Of a stretch of 64,000 nt of DNA, positions 52,421 to 61,859 are shown piece by piece. Origin of the DNA: Hydrogenivirga caldilitoris (lineage in GTDB: Bacteria > Aquificota > Aquificia > Aquificales > Aquificaceae); the NCBI RefSeq assembly GCF_003664005.1, contig NZ_RCCJ01000001.1, forward strand, positions 1,054,001-1,118,000, written 5' to 3'. A model generated the notes under the pieces. That model was not told the origin of the DNA. It saw only the letters and a program-made list of their open reading frames with translations, and made no database searches. The translations under genes were made by a program, and so were the position numbers. Positions within the stretch are counted from its first letter, which is position 1. Each line of letters starts with the position of its first letter.

Positions 52421-53992
52421 ATGCCCTACAGGTTTAGAAACTTCTATGAGGTTATAGAAGAGAACACGAAGCGCTTTCCCAAGAAACCTATAATCTTCGA
52501 AGAGAAGTTAAAGATACGCTGGAAGGAACTTAAACACTACGTTGATTCCTTCGCAAGGTATTTAGAGCTTGTAGGTGTGAGGAAGGGGGACAACGTTGCT
52601 CTCTTGATGTCCAACTCCAAGGAGTTCGTTATAGCCTTCCTTGCCATAGGTAAGCTGGGAGCCGTTCCCGTCCCCCTCAACACCTTCCTGAAGAGAGCGG
52701 AGCTTGAGTACATACTCAACGACTGTGAAGCGAAGCTCGTTATAACTCAGGGAAAGTTCGCAGAGCTACTTGAGGGAATTGGAGGAAGCACCAGAGTTGA
52801 AAAACTTATATGGGCAGAAAACCCACCGCGTCTGGACGAGAAAAACCTGAGCTTTGAAGAGGGTCTCACGATAGAGGATTACGAGCACATAACACCTCAG
52901 GCAGAGCTTGAAGACCTTGCGGTTATGCTCTACACCTCTGGAACAACAGGAAAACCCAAGGGGGTTATGCTGACCTACAGGAACATCTTTTCCAACATAG
53001 AGAACATAGTCAAGGTTTTCGATATAAAACCCAAGGACAGGTTCATCGTTTACCTTCCCATGTTCCACGCCTTTACCCTCATCGCCACGGTTCTTCTTCC
53101 CCTATACACCGCGAGCCCGATAGTTATAGTGAAGTCCATAATGCCCTTCTCCAACGTGATAAAGCAGACCTTGTTAAAGAGGGTTACCGTATTCATGGGT
53201 GTCCCGGAGGTCTTCAACGCCCTCTCCAAGGCAAAGCTTCCCTGGTACTTCATGTGGTTCAACAGGATAAGGTACTTCGTCTCCGGAGGTGCACCTTTGC
53301 CTTTAGGCACCCTGGAGAGGATGAGGAAGAAGTTCAAGAGGGCTGTTCTTTTAGAAGGATACGGACTGAGCGAGTGCTCTCCTGTCGTTTCCGTAAACCT
53401 TCCGCACAAACAGAAGCCCCTTTCGGTGGGACCTCCTCTGCCTGACTACGAGGTCAAGATAGTTGATGACGAGCTCGTGGAACTCCCTGTAGGTCAAGTT
53501 GGGGAGATAATCGTTAAAGGGGATTGTGTGATGAGGGGTTACTACAAGAACCCTTATGAGACGGAGAACACTATAGTAAACGGTTGGCTCAGGACGGGAG
53601 ATCTCGGTTACGTGGACGAGGAGGGTTTTATCTATATAGTGGACAGGAAGAAGGACCTTATCATATGCAAGGGTATGAACATATACCCGAGGGAGGTGGA
53701 GGAGGTTCTCATGTTACATCCTAAGGTGGAGCTCTGTGCTGTGGTAGGAAAGAAAGACGCCCACCACGGGGAGATACCGGTAGCTTTCATAAAACCTGCG
53801 GAGGGCGAGAGTATCACAGAAACCGAGTTGAGGAACTTCTTGAAGGAGAAGCTTGCCAACTACAAGATACCGAGACAGTTCATCTTTGTGGAGGAACTTC
53901 CTAAGAACGCCACAGGAAAGGTCTTGAAGAGAGTTATTAAAGAAAAATTGAACAAGGGGGAATTTGAACACGAGTTTACGAAAGGTAATTAA
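52421..53992 (+). CDS. AMP-forming acyl-CoA ligase (long-chain type)
   Basis: The 523-residue product is an adenylate-forming enzyme: YTSGTTGKPKGVMLTY (P-loop), YLPMFHAF, EGYGLSECSPV, GWLRTGDLGYVDEEGF, DRKKDLIICKGMNIYPREVE and the late catalytic Lys in PKNATGKVLKR. With the FadL gene directly upstream, it should activate imported fatty acids to CoA esters, for lipid use or degradation. Chain length is not decidable. A palindrome and the thrC promoter follow the gene. Confidence 0.92.
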   Translation: MPYRFRNFYEVIEENTKRFPKKPIIFEEKLKIRWKELKHYVDSFARYLELVGVRKGDNVALLMSNSKEFVIAFLAIGKLGAVPVPLNTFLKRAELEYILNDCEAKLVITQGKFAELLEGIGGSTRVEKLIWAENPPRLDEKNLSFEEGLTIEDYEHITPQAELEDLAVMLYTSGTTGKPKGVMLTYRNIFSNIENIVKVFDIKPKDRFIVYLPMFHAFTLIATVLLPLYTASPIVIVKSIMPFSNVIKQTLLKRVTVFMGVPEVFNALSKAKLPWYFMWFNRIRYFVSGGAPLPLGTLERMRKKFKRAVLLEGYGLSECSPVVSVNLPHKQKPLSVGPPLPDYEVKIVDDELVELPVGQVGEIIVKGDCVMRGYYKNPYETENTIVNGWLRTGDLGYVDEEGFIYIVDRKKDLIICKGMNIYPREVEEVLMLHPKVELCAVVGKKDAHHGEIPVAFIKPAEGESITETELRNFLKEKLANYKIPRQFIFVEELPKNATGKVLKRVIKEKLNKGEFEHEFTKGN

Positions 53993-54005
53993 CCCTGAAG
54001 CTACC

Positions 54006-54028
54006 TTTACATTGGCTTATAATGTAAA
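54006..54028. promoter_or_regulatory. Perfect inverted repeat over the thrC promoter
   Basis: TTTACATT and AATGTAAA form perfect 8-base arms around a 7-base spacer. TATAAT (54018-54023) lies inside the repeat, so a bound protein would cover the -10 box. The repeat has no T-run after it and is AT-rich, which argues against a terminator. The thrC start with its Shine-Dalgarno lies about 27 bases further on. The binding factor is unknown. Confidence 0.5.
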
Positions 54029-54054
54029 ATATCCATTTTCCCGGAGGAGGACAG

Positions 54055-55284
54055 TTGGCAAAGGTCAAAGGGCTCAGGTGTAGAGAGTGTGGCAGGGATT
54101 ACCCCGTAGAGCCTATACATGTATGCGAGTTTTGCTTTGGACCCCTTGAGGTCGTGTACGATTATGAAGAAATAAGAAAAAGAGTATCAAGAGAAAAGAT
54201 AGAAAACGGTCCAAAGAGCCTATGGCGATACGTTGACCTTCTGCCTGTAGAGAACCCGACCGTAGGTTTAACGGCTGGTTTTACACCCCTAAAGAAAGCT
54301 GAAAAACTCGGTGAAGTGCTTGGGTTAAGAAACCTATACATAAAGGACGATTCCGTGAATCATCCCACCCTATCCTTCAAGGATAGGGTTGTTTCAGTGG
54401 CTATATCTAAAGCCCGAGAGTTCGGTTTTGACACCGCAGCCTGCGCCTCAACAGGAAACCTCGCCAATTCGGTAGCTGCCCACTGTGCACAGGCAGGACT
54501 TAACTGTTTTGTGTTTATACCCGCTAACCTTGAAACGCAAAAAATATACGGGAGTTTGGTTTTCAATCCTACAGTTGTTGCCGTTGAAGGGACTTACGAT
54601 GACGTTAACAGGCTCTGCTCAGAGATAGCCAACGACCTTGGCTGGGCTTTCGTGAACATAAACATAAGACCCTATTACGCTGAAGGCTCAAAAACGTTAG
54701 CTTACGAGGTTGTGGAGCAGCTCGGATGGAAAGCTCCGGATGCGGTCGTTGCACCGGCAGCATCAGGCTCTCTCTACACAAAGATATGGAAAGGCTTGAA
54801 GGAAATGAAGGAAGTCGGTCTAATAGATTCTGTTAATACGAGGATGTACGGGGCTCAGGCTGAGGGTTGTTCTCCGATAGCTCAGGCATGGAGGGAAGGC
54901 AGGGACTTTATAAAACCTGTCAAGCCAGACACCATAGCTAAGTCAATAGCCATAGGAAATCCAGCGGATGGTATATACGCTCTGCAAACTACTAAGGAGA
55001 GCAATGGAGACTGGGAGACAGCAACAGATAGAGAGATAATTGAAGCGATGAAACTACTTGCCCAGACAGAAGGCATCTTCACCGAGACCGCCGGAGGTAC
55101 AACCATAGCAGTGTTGAAGAAGCTAGCCCAGAAAGGTGCCTTTGACCCAGACGAGGTGGTAGTTGCCTACATAACTGGCAACGGATACAAGACCCTGGAA
55201 GTCCTTGATGGTCATCTCTCCGAGCCTGTTAGAATCCAGGCAACCCTTAGAGATTTTAAGGAAAAGGTTCTTGCTAAAGTTTGA
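54055..55284 (+). CDS. thrC: Threonine synthase
   Basis: This PLP enzyme turns phosphohomoserine into threonine. The 409-residue product has an N-terminal zinc ribbon (CRECG...CEFCFG), then GFTPLKKAEKL, HPTLSFKDRVVSVA with the PLP Lys, CASTGNLANSVAAHCAQAG, and the phosphate loop AAGS-like APAASGSLY. The start is TTG, with GGAGGAGG upstream. A ubiquitin-like sulfur carrier follows 14 bases later, so a sulfur-using synthase in place of threonine synthase is an alternative. Confidence 0.88.
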   Translation: MAKVKGLRCRECGRDYPVEPIHVCEFCFGPLEVVYDYEEIRKRVSREKIENGPKSLWRYVDLLPVENPTVGLTAGFTPLKKAEKLGEVLGLRNLYIKDDSVNHPTLSFKDRVVSVAISKAREFGFDTAACASTGNLANSVAAHCAQAGLNCFVFIPANLETQKIYGSLVFNPTVVAVEGTYDDVNRLCSEIANDLGWAFVNINIRPYYAEGSKTLAYEVVEQLGWKAPDAVVAPAASGSLYTKIWKGLKEMKEVGLIDSVNTRMYGAQAEGCSPIAQAWREGRDFIKPVKPDTIAKSIAIGNPADGIYALQTTKESNGDWETATDREIIEAMKLLAQTEGIFTETAGGTTIAVLKKLAQKGAFDPDEVVVAYITGNGYKTLEVLDGHLSEPVRIQATLRDFKEKVLAKV

Positions 55285-55298
55285 GGAGGTAAGAAAAG

Positions 55299-55577
55299 AT
55301 GGCGATAACTGTTAGAGTACCCACCCCTCTCAGAAGACTCACCGACGGGCAAGGGGAAGTTGAGGTTGAAGCAAAAACCGTCAGGGAAGCTGTAGAGAAG
55401 CTTGAAGAGCTCTACCCAGGCTTTAAGGAGAGAATACTTGATGAGAACGGTGAACTCAGAAGGTTTGTAAACCTGTACCTGAATGACGAGGATATAAGAT
55501 TCCTTAAGGGAGTGGATACAGAATTAAAGGATGGAGATGTTCTCTCCATAGTGCCGGCAATTGCGGGAGGAAGATAA
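55299..55577 (+). CDS. MoaD/ThiS-like ubiquitin-fold sulfur carrier
   Basis: The 92-residue product has the beta-grasp pattern (ITVRVPTPLRRLTDG; FVNLYLNDEDIRFL; LKDGDVLSIVPAIAGGR) of MoaD, ThiS and CysO. The usual C-terminal Gly-Gly is followed by one extra Arg, so the tail would need trimming before thiocarboxylation, as reported for some carriers with short extensions. GAGG precedes the ATG. Placement after thrC recalls the CysO-CysM pairing in other bacteria, where a carrier gives sulfur to an amino acid synthase. Confidence 0.86.
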   Translation: MAITVRVPTPLRRLTDGQGEVEVEAKTVREAVEKLEELYPGFKERILDENGELRRFVNLYLNDEDIRFLKGVDTELKDGDVLSIVPAIAGGR

Positions 55578-56316
55578 AGTCTACTTTTTAGGATGCTCCG
55601 GTTACTTTTACTGGGGCTGGAAGGGTAAATTCTACCCACAGGAGCTTCAGCCAAAAGAGTGGTTATCTTACTACGCCAGGCTTTTTAACACAGTTGAGAT
55701 AAACTCCACCTTTTACAACTTTCCCAAGGTTTCCAACCTGAGGAGGTTTTACAAGGAAACACCCAGAGGATTCTTATTCTCTGTAAAGATGAACAGAACG
55801 ATAACACACGTTAGGAAATTAAGAGACGTGGCAGATATGATAAGAGACTTTTACGGTGTGGTAAGGGAGGGACTTAGGGAGAAGCTTGGGTGTATCCTCT
55901 TCCAGCTACCTCCCTCCTATAAGTATTCAGAACAGAACCTTGAAAGAGTCCTGTGCCAGCTAGACTCTGATTTCAAAAACGTAATTGAGTTCAGACACGA
56001 AAGCTGGTGGAGGGATGAGGTTTATAAGGCTCTCAGAGACAGGGATATCACCTTCTGCTCTGTCAGCTCACCTAAGTTTCCTGAGGTTCTGATCCAAACC
56101 TCCGACACAGTCTACATCCGCTTCCACGGGAAAGAGGGCTGGTACAGATATAACTACTCGGAAGAGGAGTTGAAGGAGTGGGCAGAGAGAATAAGGAACT
56201 CTTCGGCGAGGGAAGTTTTCGCCTACTTTAACAACGACTACAACGCTTACGCTCCCCATAATTGCCTAAAGCTAGCGGAACTCTTGGATATCAAGCCATA
56301 CCGGGAGGTATCCTGA
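55561..56316 (+). CDS. DUF72 (YecE-like) protein
   Basis: The 251-residue TIM-barrel product shows the DUF72 blocks FLGCSGYFYWGWKGKFYP, FNTVEINSTFYNFP, FSVKMNRTITH, LFQLPPSYKYS, EFRHESWW, VYIRFHGKEGWY and AYFNNDYNAYAPHNC. Function of the family is unknown. The start appears to be TTG at 55561, inside the end of the sulfur-carrier gene; there is no Shine-Dalgarno and no better codon. Its end overlaps the convergent methyltransferase by 26 bases. Confidence 0.88.
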   Translation: MREEDKVYFLGCSGYFYWGWKGKFYPQELQPKEWLSYYARLFNTVEINSTFYNFPKVSNLRRFYKETPRGFLFSVKMNRTITHVRKLRDVADMIRDFYGVVREGLREKLGCILFQLPPSYKYSEQNLERVLCQLDSDFKNVIEFRHESWWRDEVYKALRDRDITFCSVSSPKFPEVLIQTSDTVYIRFHGKEGWYRYNYSEEELKEWAERIRNSSAREVFAYFNNDYNAYAPHNCLKLAELLDIKPYREVS

Positions 56317-56923
56317 AGGGAACGTTCATAAGGGGATTTTCCTCTTCCTGGGGGAAAACAGCATAAACACCAAAGCAGTATTTACCTATCTCAACCACCC
56401 TACCAACTTTGACCCCCGAATCATCTAAGATAAGCCCTATCTCCCATTCGGAGAGAACCTCTTCTGGGGGAGGTCCTTTATCCCTCTCTTCCTTCTTCCA
56501 GTCTATTACAGCCAGGTAGGCAAAGGGTTTTGCTACCCGCTTTAGCTCTTCCACAAAGGCTTTAGGGTCTTCCAGCTCGTGAAAGGTAAAAGCCATAAAG
56601 ATAAAATCAACGGAGTTGTCGGGCAGAGGTATCCTGGTCTCCTCCGACTTAAGAACTTCTACGTTCTTTAAACCATCTCTTTCCACCCTCTCCTTAGCTC
56701 TCTTTATCATCTCTTCCTGAACATCTATCGCATAGACTTTGCCCTTATCTCCCACGAGCTTAGACAGGTAAGGAAGATAAAATCCTGGTCCGGTACCAAC
56801 GTCAAGTACAACTAACCCTTCTCTTATACCGAACTCCTTTAAAACCTTCTCTGGGTCAAAGAGCTCAAGCCTTGAAGGGTCCTCAAGTTTATGCACGTTT
56901 TCGGGGTTGAATTTGTGAGCCAT
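56291..56923 (-). CDS. Class I SAM-dependent methyltransferase
   Basis: The 210-residue product has the SAM-binding motif VVLDVGTGPGFYLPYL, VYAIDVQEEMI, LKSEETRIPLPDNSVDFIFMAFTFHEL and a UbiE/COQ5-like layout. The substrate is not evident. It ends with a Pro-rich tail. It is the last gene in the run that begins at 60986, 37 bases after scpA. Confidence 0.82.
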   Translation of the reverse strand: MAHKFNPENVHKLEDPSRLELFDPEKVLKEFGIREGLVVLDVGTGPGFYLPYLSKLVGDKGKVYAIDVQEEMIKRAKERVERDGLKNVEVLKSEETRIPLPDNSVDFIFMAFTFHELEDPKAFVEELKRVAKPFAYLAVIDWKKEERDKGPPPEEVLSEWEIGLILDDSGVKVGRVVEIGKYCFGVYAVFPQEEENPLMNVPFRIPPGMA

Positions 56924-56960
56924 CTAAACCTCCTGAGATAGAAGGATAGCACCTCTACGC

Positions 56961-57578
56961 TCAGGCTTCTCTGACCTCAACCATAATATCACCGTAAGGC
57001 TCCTCCTGATAGAGTTCCACCTTTCCCTCGTAGTAGAGGTACATGAGAGCCATGAATTGAGGAACGAAGTTCACCCTGTCCAGAAAGGTGAAAAACTCTA
57101 TCCTCTTACCAACATCCATGTTGCTGAAGAACTCCCACATATCCTTCAGTACATCTTCAAACCTTGATATGTGAAGGGGTATTATCCTTCCCCTCTTCCT
57201 CTTTCCGCCACCATTCTTAGAACTCTTCTTAAAGGCTTTCCTGACCTTTTCAAGGTTATCAGCAAGGTTTTCCTCAACCTCCTTGCTCTCCTCTTCAAAC
57301 ATCTCAACTATTTCTTCCAGGGTGTAATCTTTTCTCTCCCTCGGCTTCCTTTCGGGTTTTGGGAAGATAACCTCAACCTTCTTTCTCAGGAGAAAGGAAG
57401 CCGCAACGACAGCCCTCGCAGGAACTCTAAGGTCAAGGGTCTCCCTCTTCCTGAGCTCCTCTATGTAAAGGTTGGCAAGTTCAACTATGTCAACCTTCCA
57501 TGGGTCAAGCTTTCCCTCTTCTATCAACGGAACCACAAGTGCGAAAGGATGGTCCTCTTCAAATACTAAACTCCCCAT
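56961..57578 (-). CDS. scpA: Segregation and condensation protein A
   Basis: ScpA is the kleisin subunit that bridges SMC heads in chromosome condensation. The 205-residue product has the N-terminal helical domain (HPFALVVPLIEEGKLDPWKVDIVELANLYIEEL), an acidic middle, a basic insert (about 115-130) and a winged-helix end (FLDRVNFVPQFMALMYLYYEGKVEL). scpB and smc are not in the window. It follows galT by 17 bases. Confidence 0.92.
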   Translation of the reverse strand: MGSLVFEEDHPFALVVPLIEEGKLDPWKVDIVELANLYIEELRKRETLDLRVPARAVVAASFLLRKKVEVIFPKPERKPRERKDYTLEEIVEMFEEESKEVEENLADNLEKVRKAFKKSSKNGGGKRKRGRIIPLHISRFEDVLKDMWEFFSNMDVGKRIEFFTFLDRVNFVPQFMALMYLYYEGKVELYQEEPYGDIMVEVREA

Positions 57579-57595
57579 CTCTACCTCCAGATATT

Positions 57596-58504
57596 TTATT
57601 CGGTTTTCTGGGCATACTTTACAGTTCTGAGCTCCATAACTGCCTCCTCTGGCGCAACGCTCACTATCACGTTTTCCGTTTCAAGCTCAAAACCCCCGAA
57701 GACGGAAACACGCGGGAGTATCCTTATGTAGTATCGGTAATCCATGTCCCACGGTGGGGCAGACTGAAGGGTAAGGTTGTAAGGAAAGCTCTCCCCAAAA
57801 AAACTTTTTAAGAGCTTTACCGTTTCTCTGACCACTGAGGCTAACTCTTCAAATCTATTCTCAAATACAAAGGAGCTTATCCTCTCTTTGGGAACTATCC
57901 ATATCTCGTAAGGTGTAATGGGAGCATAGGACATAAGGACGGCGAAGTGCTCTGAAACAAAAAGAACCCTTTCTTGAAGCTGGAGTTCCCTGACAAGAAA
58001 ATCCCCAAGTATGTCCCTATTCTCCTTCTCGTACTTAGCCTTCTCCTTTAAAAAGCGAGCCGGATAAAAGGGGGTAGCCAGTATCTGAGAGTGAGGGTGG
58101 GGTATGGAAGCACCCGCGCTTTTTCCCCTGTTTCGGAACACGGCAACATACTTAACACCCTCTCTGTTGTAATAGTGGACAAGCCTTTCCCTGTAAGCCC
58201 ACAGGAGTTTATCAAGGTGCCCGATACTGTCCAGGTCATCATCGTGTCCTGGAGAATCAACGACCACATCATGCATATGGGGTATAGCGGGGAACTTGTT
58301 AGGAATAACCCTCACAAGCCACCCGGATTCACCTTTAACCAGGTAAAGCTCCTTAGGGGTGAGCGACTCGTTCCCAGGGCAGAAGGGACATTGAAAAGGC
58401 TCCTCCTCAACAACTTCCTTTATAAAATGGGGTCTCCTGCTTCTGACGGAGGCTATAATCCTTCTATCACCTGTAAGGGGGTCTTCTCTGATAAAAAAAC
58501 TCAT
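57596..58504 (-). CDS. galT: Galactose-1-phosphate uridylyltransferase
   Basis: The 302-residue product is a GalT-type histidine-triad enzyme: CPFCPGNESLTP with zinc-type cysteines, RVIPNKFPA, and the nucleophile motif ASIPHPHSQILATP. It swaps UMP between UDP-glucose and hexose-1-phosphate. In an autotroph without nearby galactose genes it may act on a different sugar-1-phosphate or serve envelope sugar synthesis. It lies 9 bases after cdsA. Confidence 0.92.
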   Translation of the reverse strand: MSFFIREDPLTGDRRIIASVRSRRPHFIKEVVEEEPFQCPFCPGNESLTPKELYLVKGESGWLVRVIPNKFPAIPHMHDVVVDSPGHDDDLDSIGHLDKLLWAYRERLVHYYNREGVKYVAVFRNRGKSAGASIPHPHSQILATPFYPARFLKEKAKYEKENRDILGDFLVRELQLQERVLFVSEHFAVLMSYAPITPYEIWIVPKERISSFVFENRFEELASVVRETVKLLKSFFGESFPYNLTLQSAPPWDMDYRYYIRILPRVSVFGGFELETENVIVSVAPEEAVMELRTVKYAQKTE

Positions 58505-58513
58505 AGCTATATT

Positions 58514-59230
58514 CTATAATCGGTACGTAAGCCAGTAGAAAACAGGCGCTGCGAAGATAACTGCGTCAAACCTGTCAGTAAAGCCACCGTGACCGCCAAG
58601 CACATGGGAGAAATCTTTTATTCCCAACTGGCGTTTTATAAAGCTCTTGAAGTAGTCTCCAGCGACCCCTGCCAGGAGAAACAGCACAGCTATAAGGAGC
58701 GATTTCAAGAGCGGAAAGGGGGAAAGTAGGGCAAACGCTAAGGCACCTGCGGCTATGCCTCCCAGAAACCCTTCCACTGTCTTTTTTGGAGAAAGCTTAG
58801 GAAGAAGGTGTGCCTTTCCGTATCTCTTGCCGATGTAATAGGCAAAGACATCGTTAGCCCAAACGCTCAGTACAAAGGCAAGTATCGTAGTGAAACCCAT
58901 CTCCCTGATATGGACAAGGTATGAAGTAAAGAACCCAGTGTAAAACAGGATAAAAACTGACCTGAGAAAACTGTCAAGATTCCAAGTCCTGTAGCCATAA
59001 GCCAGAGCTATCAATCCGACGTAAATGCCTCCCAACGCAGGATCAATCACGAATAGAAGCGAAGAAAAGAACGTAGCTGGAAAAACGCTTTCAACCCCCA
59101 AGGCAAAGGATAGCTCCCTGCCTATAAGGAGGGCAAGAAACGCAACAACAAGTGTGAATATAGAGATGGGGAGAGCCAGGGCAAGTAGAGTAAGAGCCCC
59201 TATCAGTGCTCCGTAGAGTTCTCTATTCAT
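58514..59230 (-). CDS. cdsA: Phosphatidate cytidylyltransferase
   Basis: CdsA makes CDP-diacylglycerol for phospholipid synthesis. The 238-residue product has about eight membrane helices, WANDVFAYYIGKRYGKAHL, SPKKTVEGFLGG and the signature KDFSHVLGGHGGFTDRFDA, a close variant of the family pattern. I start it at ATG 59230; longer frames overlap uppS. It overlaps the uppS end by 8 bases, as these two genes often adjoin. Confidence 0.94.
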   Translation of the reverse strand: MNRELYGALIGALTLLALALPISIFTLVVAFLALLIGRELSFALGVESVFPATFFSSLLFVIDPALGGIYVGLIALAYGYRTWNLDSFLRSVFILFYTGFFTSYLVHIREMGFTTILAFVLSVWANDVFAYYIGKRYGKAHLLPKLSPKKTVEGFLGGIAAGALAFALLSPFPLLKSLLIAVLFLLAGVAGDYFKSFIKRQLGIKDFSHVLGGHGGFTDRFDAVIFAAPVFYWLTYRL

Positions 59231-59912
59231 CCAAGACTCTTCCAAACTTTCTCTTTCTTCCAGAAAAATCCTCAATAGCTTTGTGAAGTTCCTCAGGGGT
59301 GAAATCGGGCCAGTATGTCTCGGTGAAGTAGAGTTCTGTGTAAGCTATGTTCCAGAGTAGGAAATTTGATACCCTTTTCTCCCCTGCCGTTCTTATGAGA
59401 AGGTCTGGATCAGGTACGTCTCCAAGGTCAAGGAAATGAGAGAAAGTCTCCTCATCAATATAGTCAAATTCAAGCCTTATGAGTTTATTGACAGCTCTGA
59501 GTATATCATCCCTTCCACCGTAATCTACGGCAAGTATGACGTTTATCTTGCTGTTCCTTTCGGTATCCCTCTCAAGCCTTTCCATAAGAAGCCTCAGGTC
59601 CTTTCCTATCCTGTCCCTCCTTCCTATGAACCTGAGTCTTACCCCGAGCTCTATAAGCTCCTCTCTCTTCTCCTTCAGATAGTTCCTCAAAAGCTCAAAG
59701 AGGAGCTGAATCTCTTCTTCAGGTCTGTTCCAGTTCTCTGTTGAAAAAGCAAAAAGGGTCAGATACTCAACACCAAGCTCAATGCAAGCTTTGGTTATCT
59801 CTTCGGCTGCTTGAGCTCCTTTGTAGTGCCCCATTATACGGGGTAATCCCTGCTTTCTTGCCCAACGACCGTTACCATCCATTATTATCGCTATGTGTCT
59901 GGGAATATTCAT
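59223..59912 (-). CDS. uppS: Undecaprenyl diphosphate synthase
   Basis: UppS builds the C55 lipid carrier for peptidoglycan and lipopolysaccharide. The 229-residue product begins HIAIIMDGNGRWARKQGLPR with the active Asp, then GHYKGAQAA, LTLFAFSTENWNRP, NVILAVDYGGRDDIL, DPDLLIRTAGEKRVSNFLLWNIAYTEL. ATG 59912 gives the normal N-terminus; the open frame runs back to 59963. It lies 4 bases after cpoB. Confidence 0.96.
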   Translation of the reverse strand: MNIPRHIAIIMDGNGRWARKQGLPRIMGHYKGAQAAEEITKACIELGVEYLTLFAFSTENWNRPEEEIQLLFELLRNYLKEKREELIELGVRLRFIGRRDRIGKDLRLLMERLERDTERNSKINVILAVDYGGRDDILRAVNKLIRLEFDYIDEETFSHFLDLGDVPDPDLLIRTAGEKRVSNFLLWNIAYTELYFTETYWPDFTPEELHKAIEDFSGRKRKFGRVLDE

Positions 59913-59916
59913 AGGG

Positions 59917-60684
59917 CTATTCTCCCAGAAGGAGTTTTTGCTCCCTTGCTCTAACCGCAGCATCAGACGTTGGGAAGCGTTCTATCAGTGTAGAGTAATA
60001 CTTGTTTGCTTCAGCGACGTTCCCTCTATCTATGTATATCCTCATCAACTGAAAGTATGCATCAGGAAGCTTGTTGCATTCGGGTAATTTTCCCTTCTCA
60101 CACTTGTCCACCAAACTCTTGTATATCTCTTCCGCCCTCTGGGTATCCCCCAGCTCCTGGTATATCTTTCCGATCCAGAAGAAGGCGTTGTCCGTGTACT
60201 TGTTCTCAGGAAACTTCTTTATAAAATCTAAGAAGGCATCCCTCGCTTCATAGAGTTTTTTCACACTGTAAAGCTCTATAGCTTTTTTGTATGCAGTTTC
60301 AGCGTCCTCAACAGCCTGCTGCTCCTGCTGGGGTTGGACAGGGGCTTCCCCTCCTGTCTCCGAAGGAACAGGTACCTTCTCCGGAGAGAGTCTTGCTTGT
60401 GTGTCCATCGTTGAGGTTTCCTTTGGAGGTGCTTGTCCTGTCTCCCCTGTGCCCGTCAGCAATCTGAGCTTTAGCCTCTCTATCTCAAGCCTGAGCTCAG
60501 AGATAAGTTCCGTAAGCTTGTCTATCCTTTCGTTGGTTTTCTCAATGTCCTTCTCAATGTCCGCCTGCTTCTGTTCAAGGCGAGTGAGCTTTATCTCAAC
60601 CTCGGAAACCCTTTCGGGTTGTTGGGATACAGGAGCACATCCTGCGAGAAGCGCTCCCGCCACAAAGAATGGAAGTATCCTCAT
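59917..60684 (-). CDS. cpoB: CpoB/YbgF-like lipoprotein with coiled coil and TPRs
   Basis: The 255-residue product has a lipobox (GALLAGC) after a short signal peptide, a coiled coil (about 25-75, many Glu/Lys/Leu heptads), a Pro/Gly/Thr/Gln-rich linker (80-125) and three TPR units (AETAYKKAIELYSVKKLYEARDAF, then two more). CpoB links peptidoglycan synthesis to the Tol machinery. CpoB normally lacks a lipid anchor in E. coli, so the lipobox is a difference. The ATG overlaps the stop of the upstream gene by 4 bases. Confidence 0.86.
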   Translation of the reverse strand: MRILPFFVAGALLAGCAPVSQQPERVSEVEIKLTRLEQKQADIEKDIEKTNERIDKLTELISELRLEIERLKLRLLTGTGETGQAPPKETSTMDTQARLSPEKVPVPSETGGEAPVQPQQEQQAVEDAETAYKKAIELYSVKKLYEARDAFLDFIKKFPENKYTDNAFFWIGKIYQELGDTQRAEEIYKSLVDKCEKGKLPECNKLPDAYFQLMRIYIDRGNVAEANKYYSTLIERFPTSDAAVRAREQKLLLGE

Positions 60685-60986
60685 GCCTCCTCTTCCTCCT
60701 TATAAAAATAATACTCTCTGTAAGGTATCCTGTGCTTGAAGTAATAGAAGTAATAAAGCTTCCCCGTTTCCTTATCCTTGGTTACCCTTACAAGTATCCC
60801 GTAGTTATCGCTCACCTGCTGGACATAATTGAATTCCTGGTCTGTCTTCTTGAAGTGTTCTTTTATAAGCTCCCTGATATCTCGCTTTATATCCTGAACG
60901 ATACTGTAAAGTTTAACCTCCCTCTTCAGTTCCTCCTCGGTGAAGAACTTCCCCTTAAGCTTCTCTATCTGATGCTCGTGTATCAT
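60681..60986 (-). CDS. Small charged protein of unknown function
   Basis: The 101-residue product is rich in Lys, Glu and Tyr, with a helical first half (about 5-50) and a Tyr/Phe-rich second half (LYYFYYFKHRIPYREYYFY). It has no signal peptide and no motif I know. GGGAGGGAAGG precedes ATG 60986, and the gene leads the cpoB-uppS-cdsA run with a 4-base overlap to cpoB, so it is likely real. Confidence 0.7.
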   Translation of the reverse strand: MIHEHQIEKLKGKFFTEEELKREVKLYSIVQDIKRDIRELIKEHFKKTDQEFNYVQQVSDNYGILVRVTKDKETGKLYYFYYFKHRIPYREYYFYKEEEEA

Positions 60987-61014
60987 CCTTCCCTCCCGAA
61001 GGTCTCGGAATTAG

Positions 61015-61836
<822 letters not shown>

Positions 61837-61859
61837 AAAAGTTTATATTGAAATCTCAT

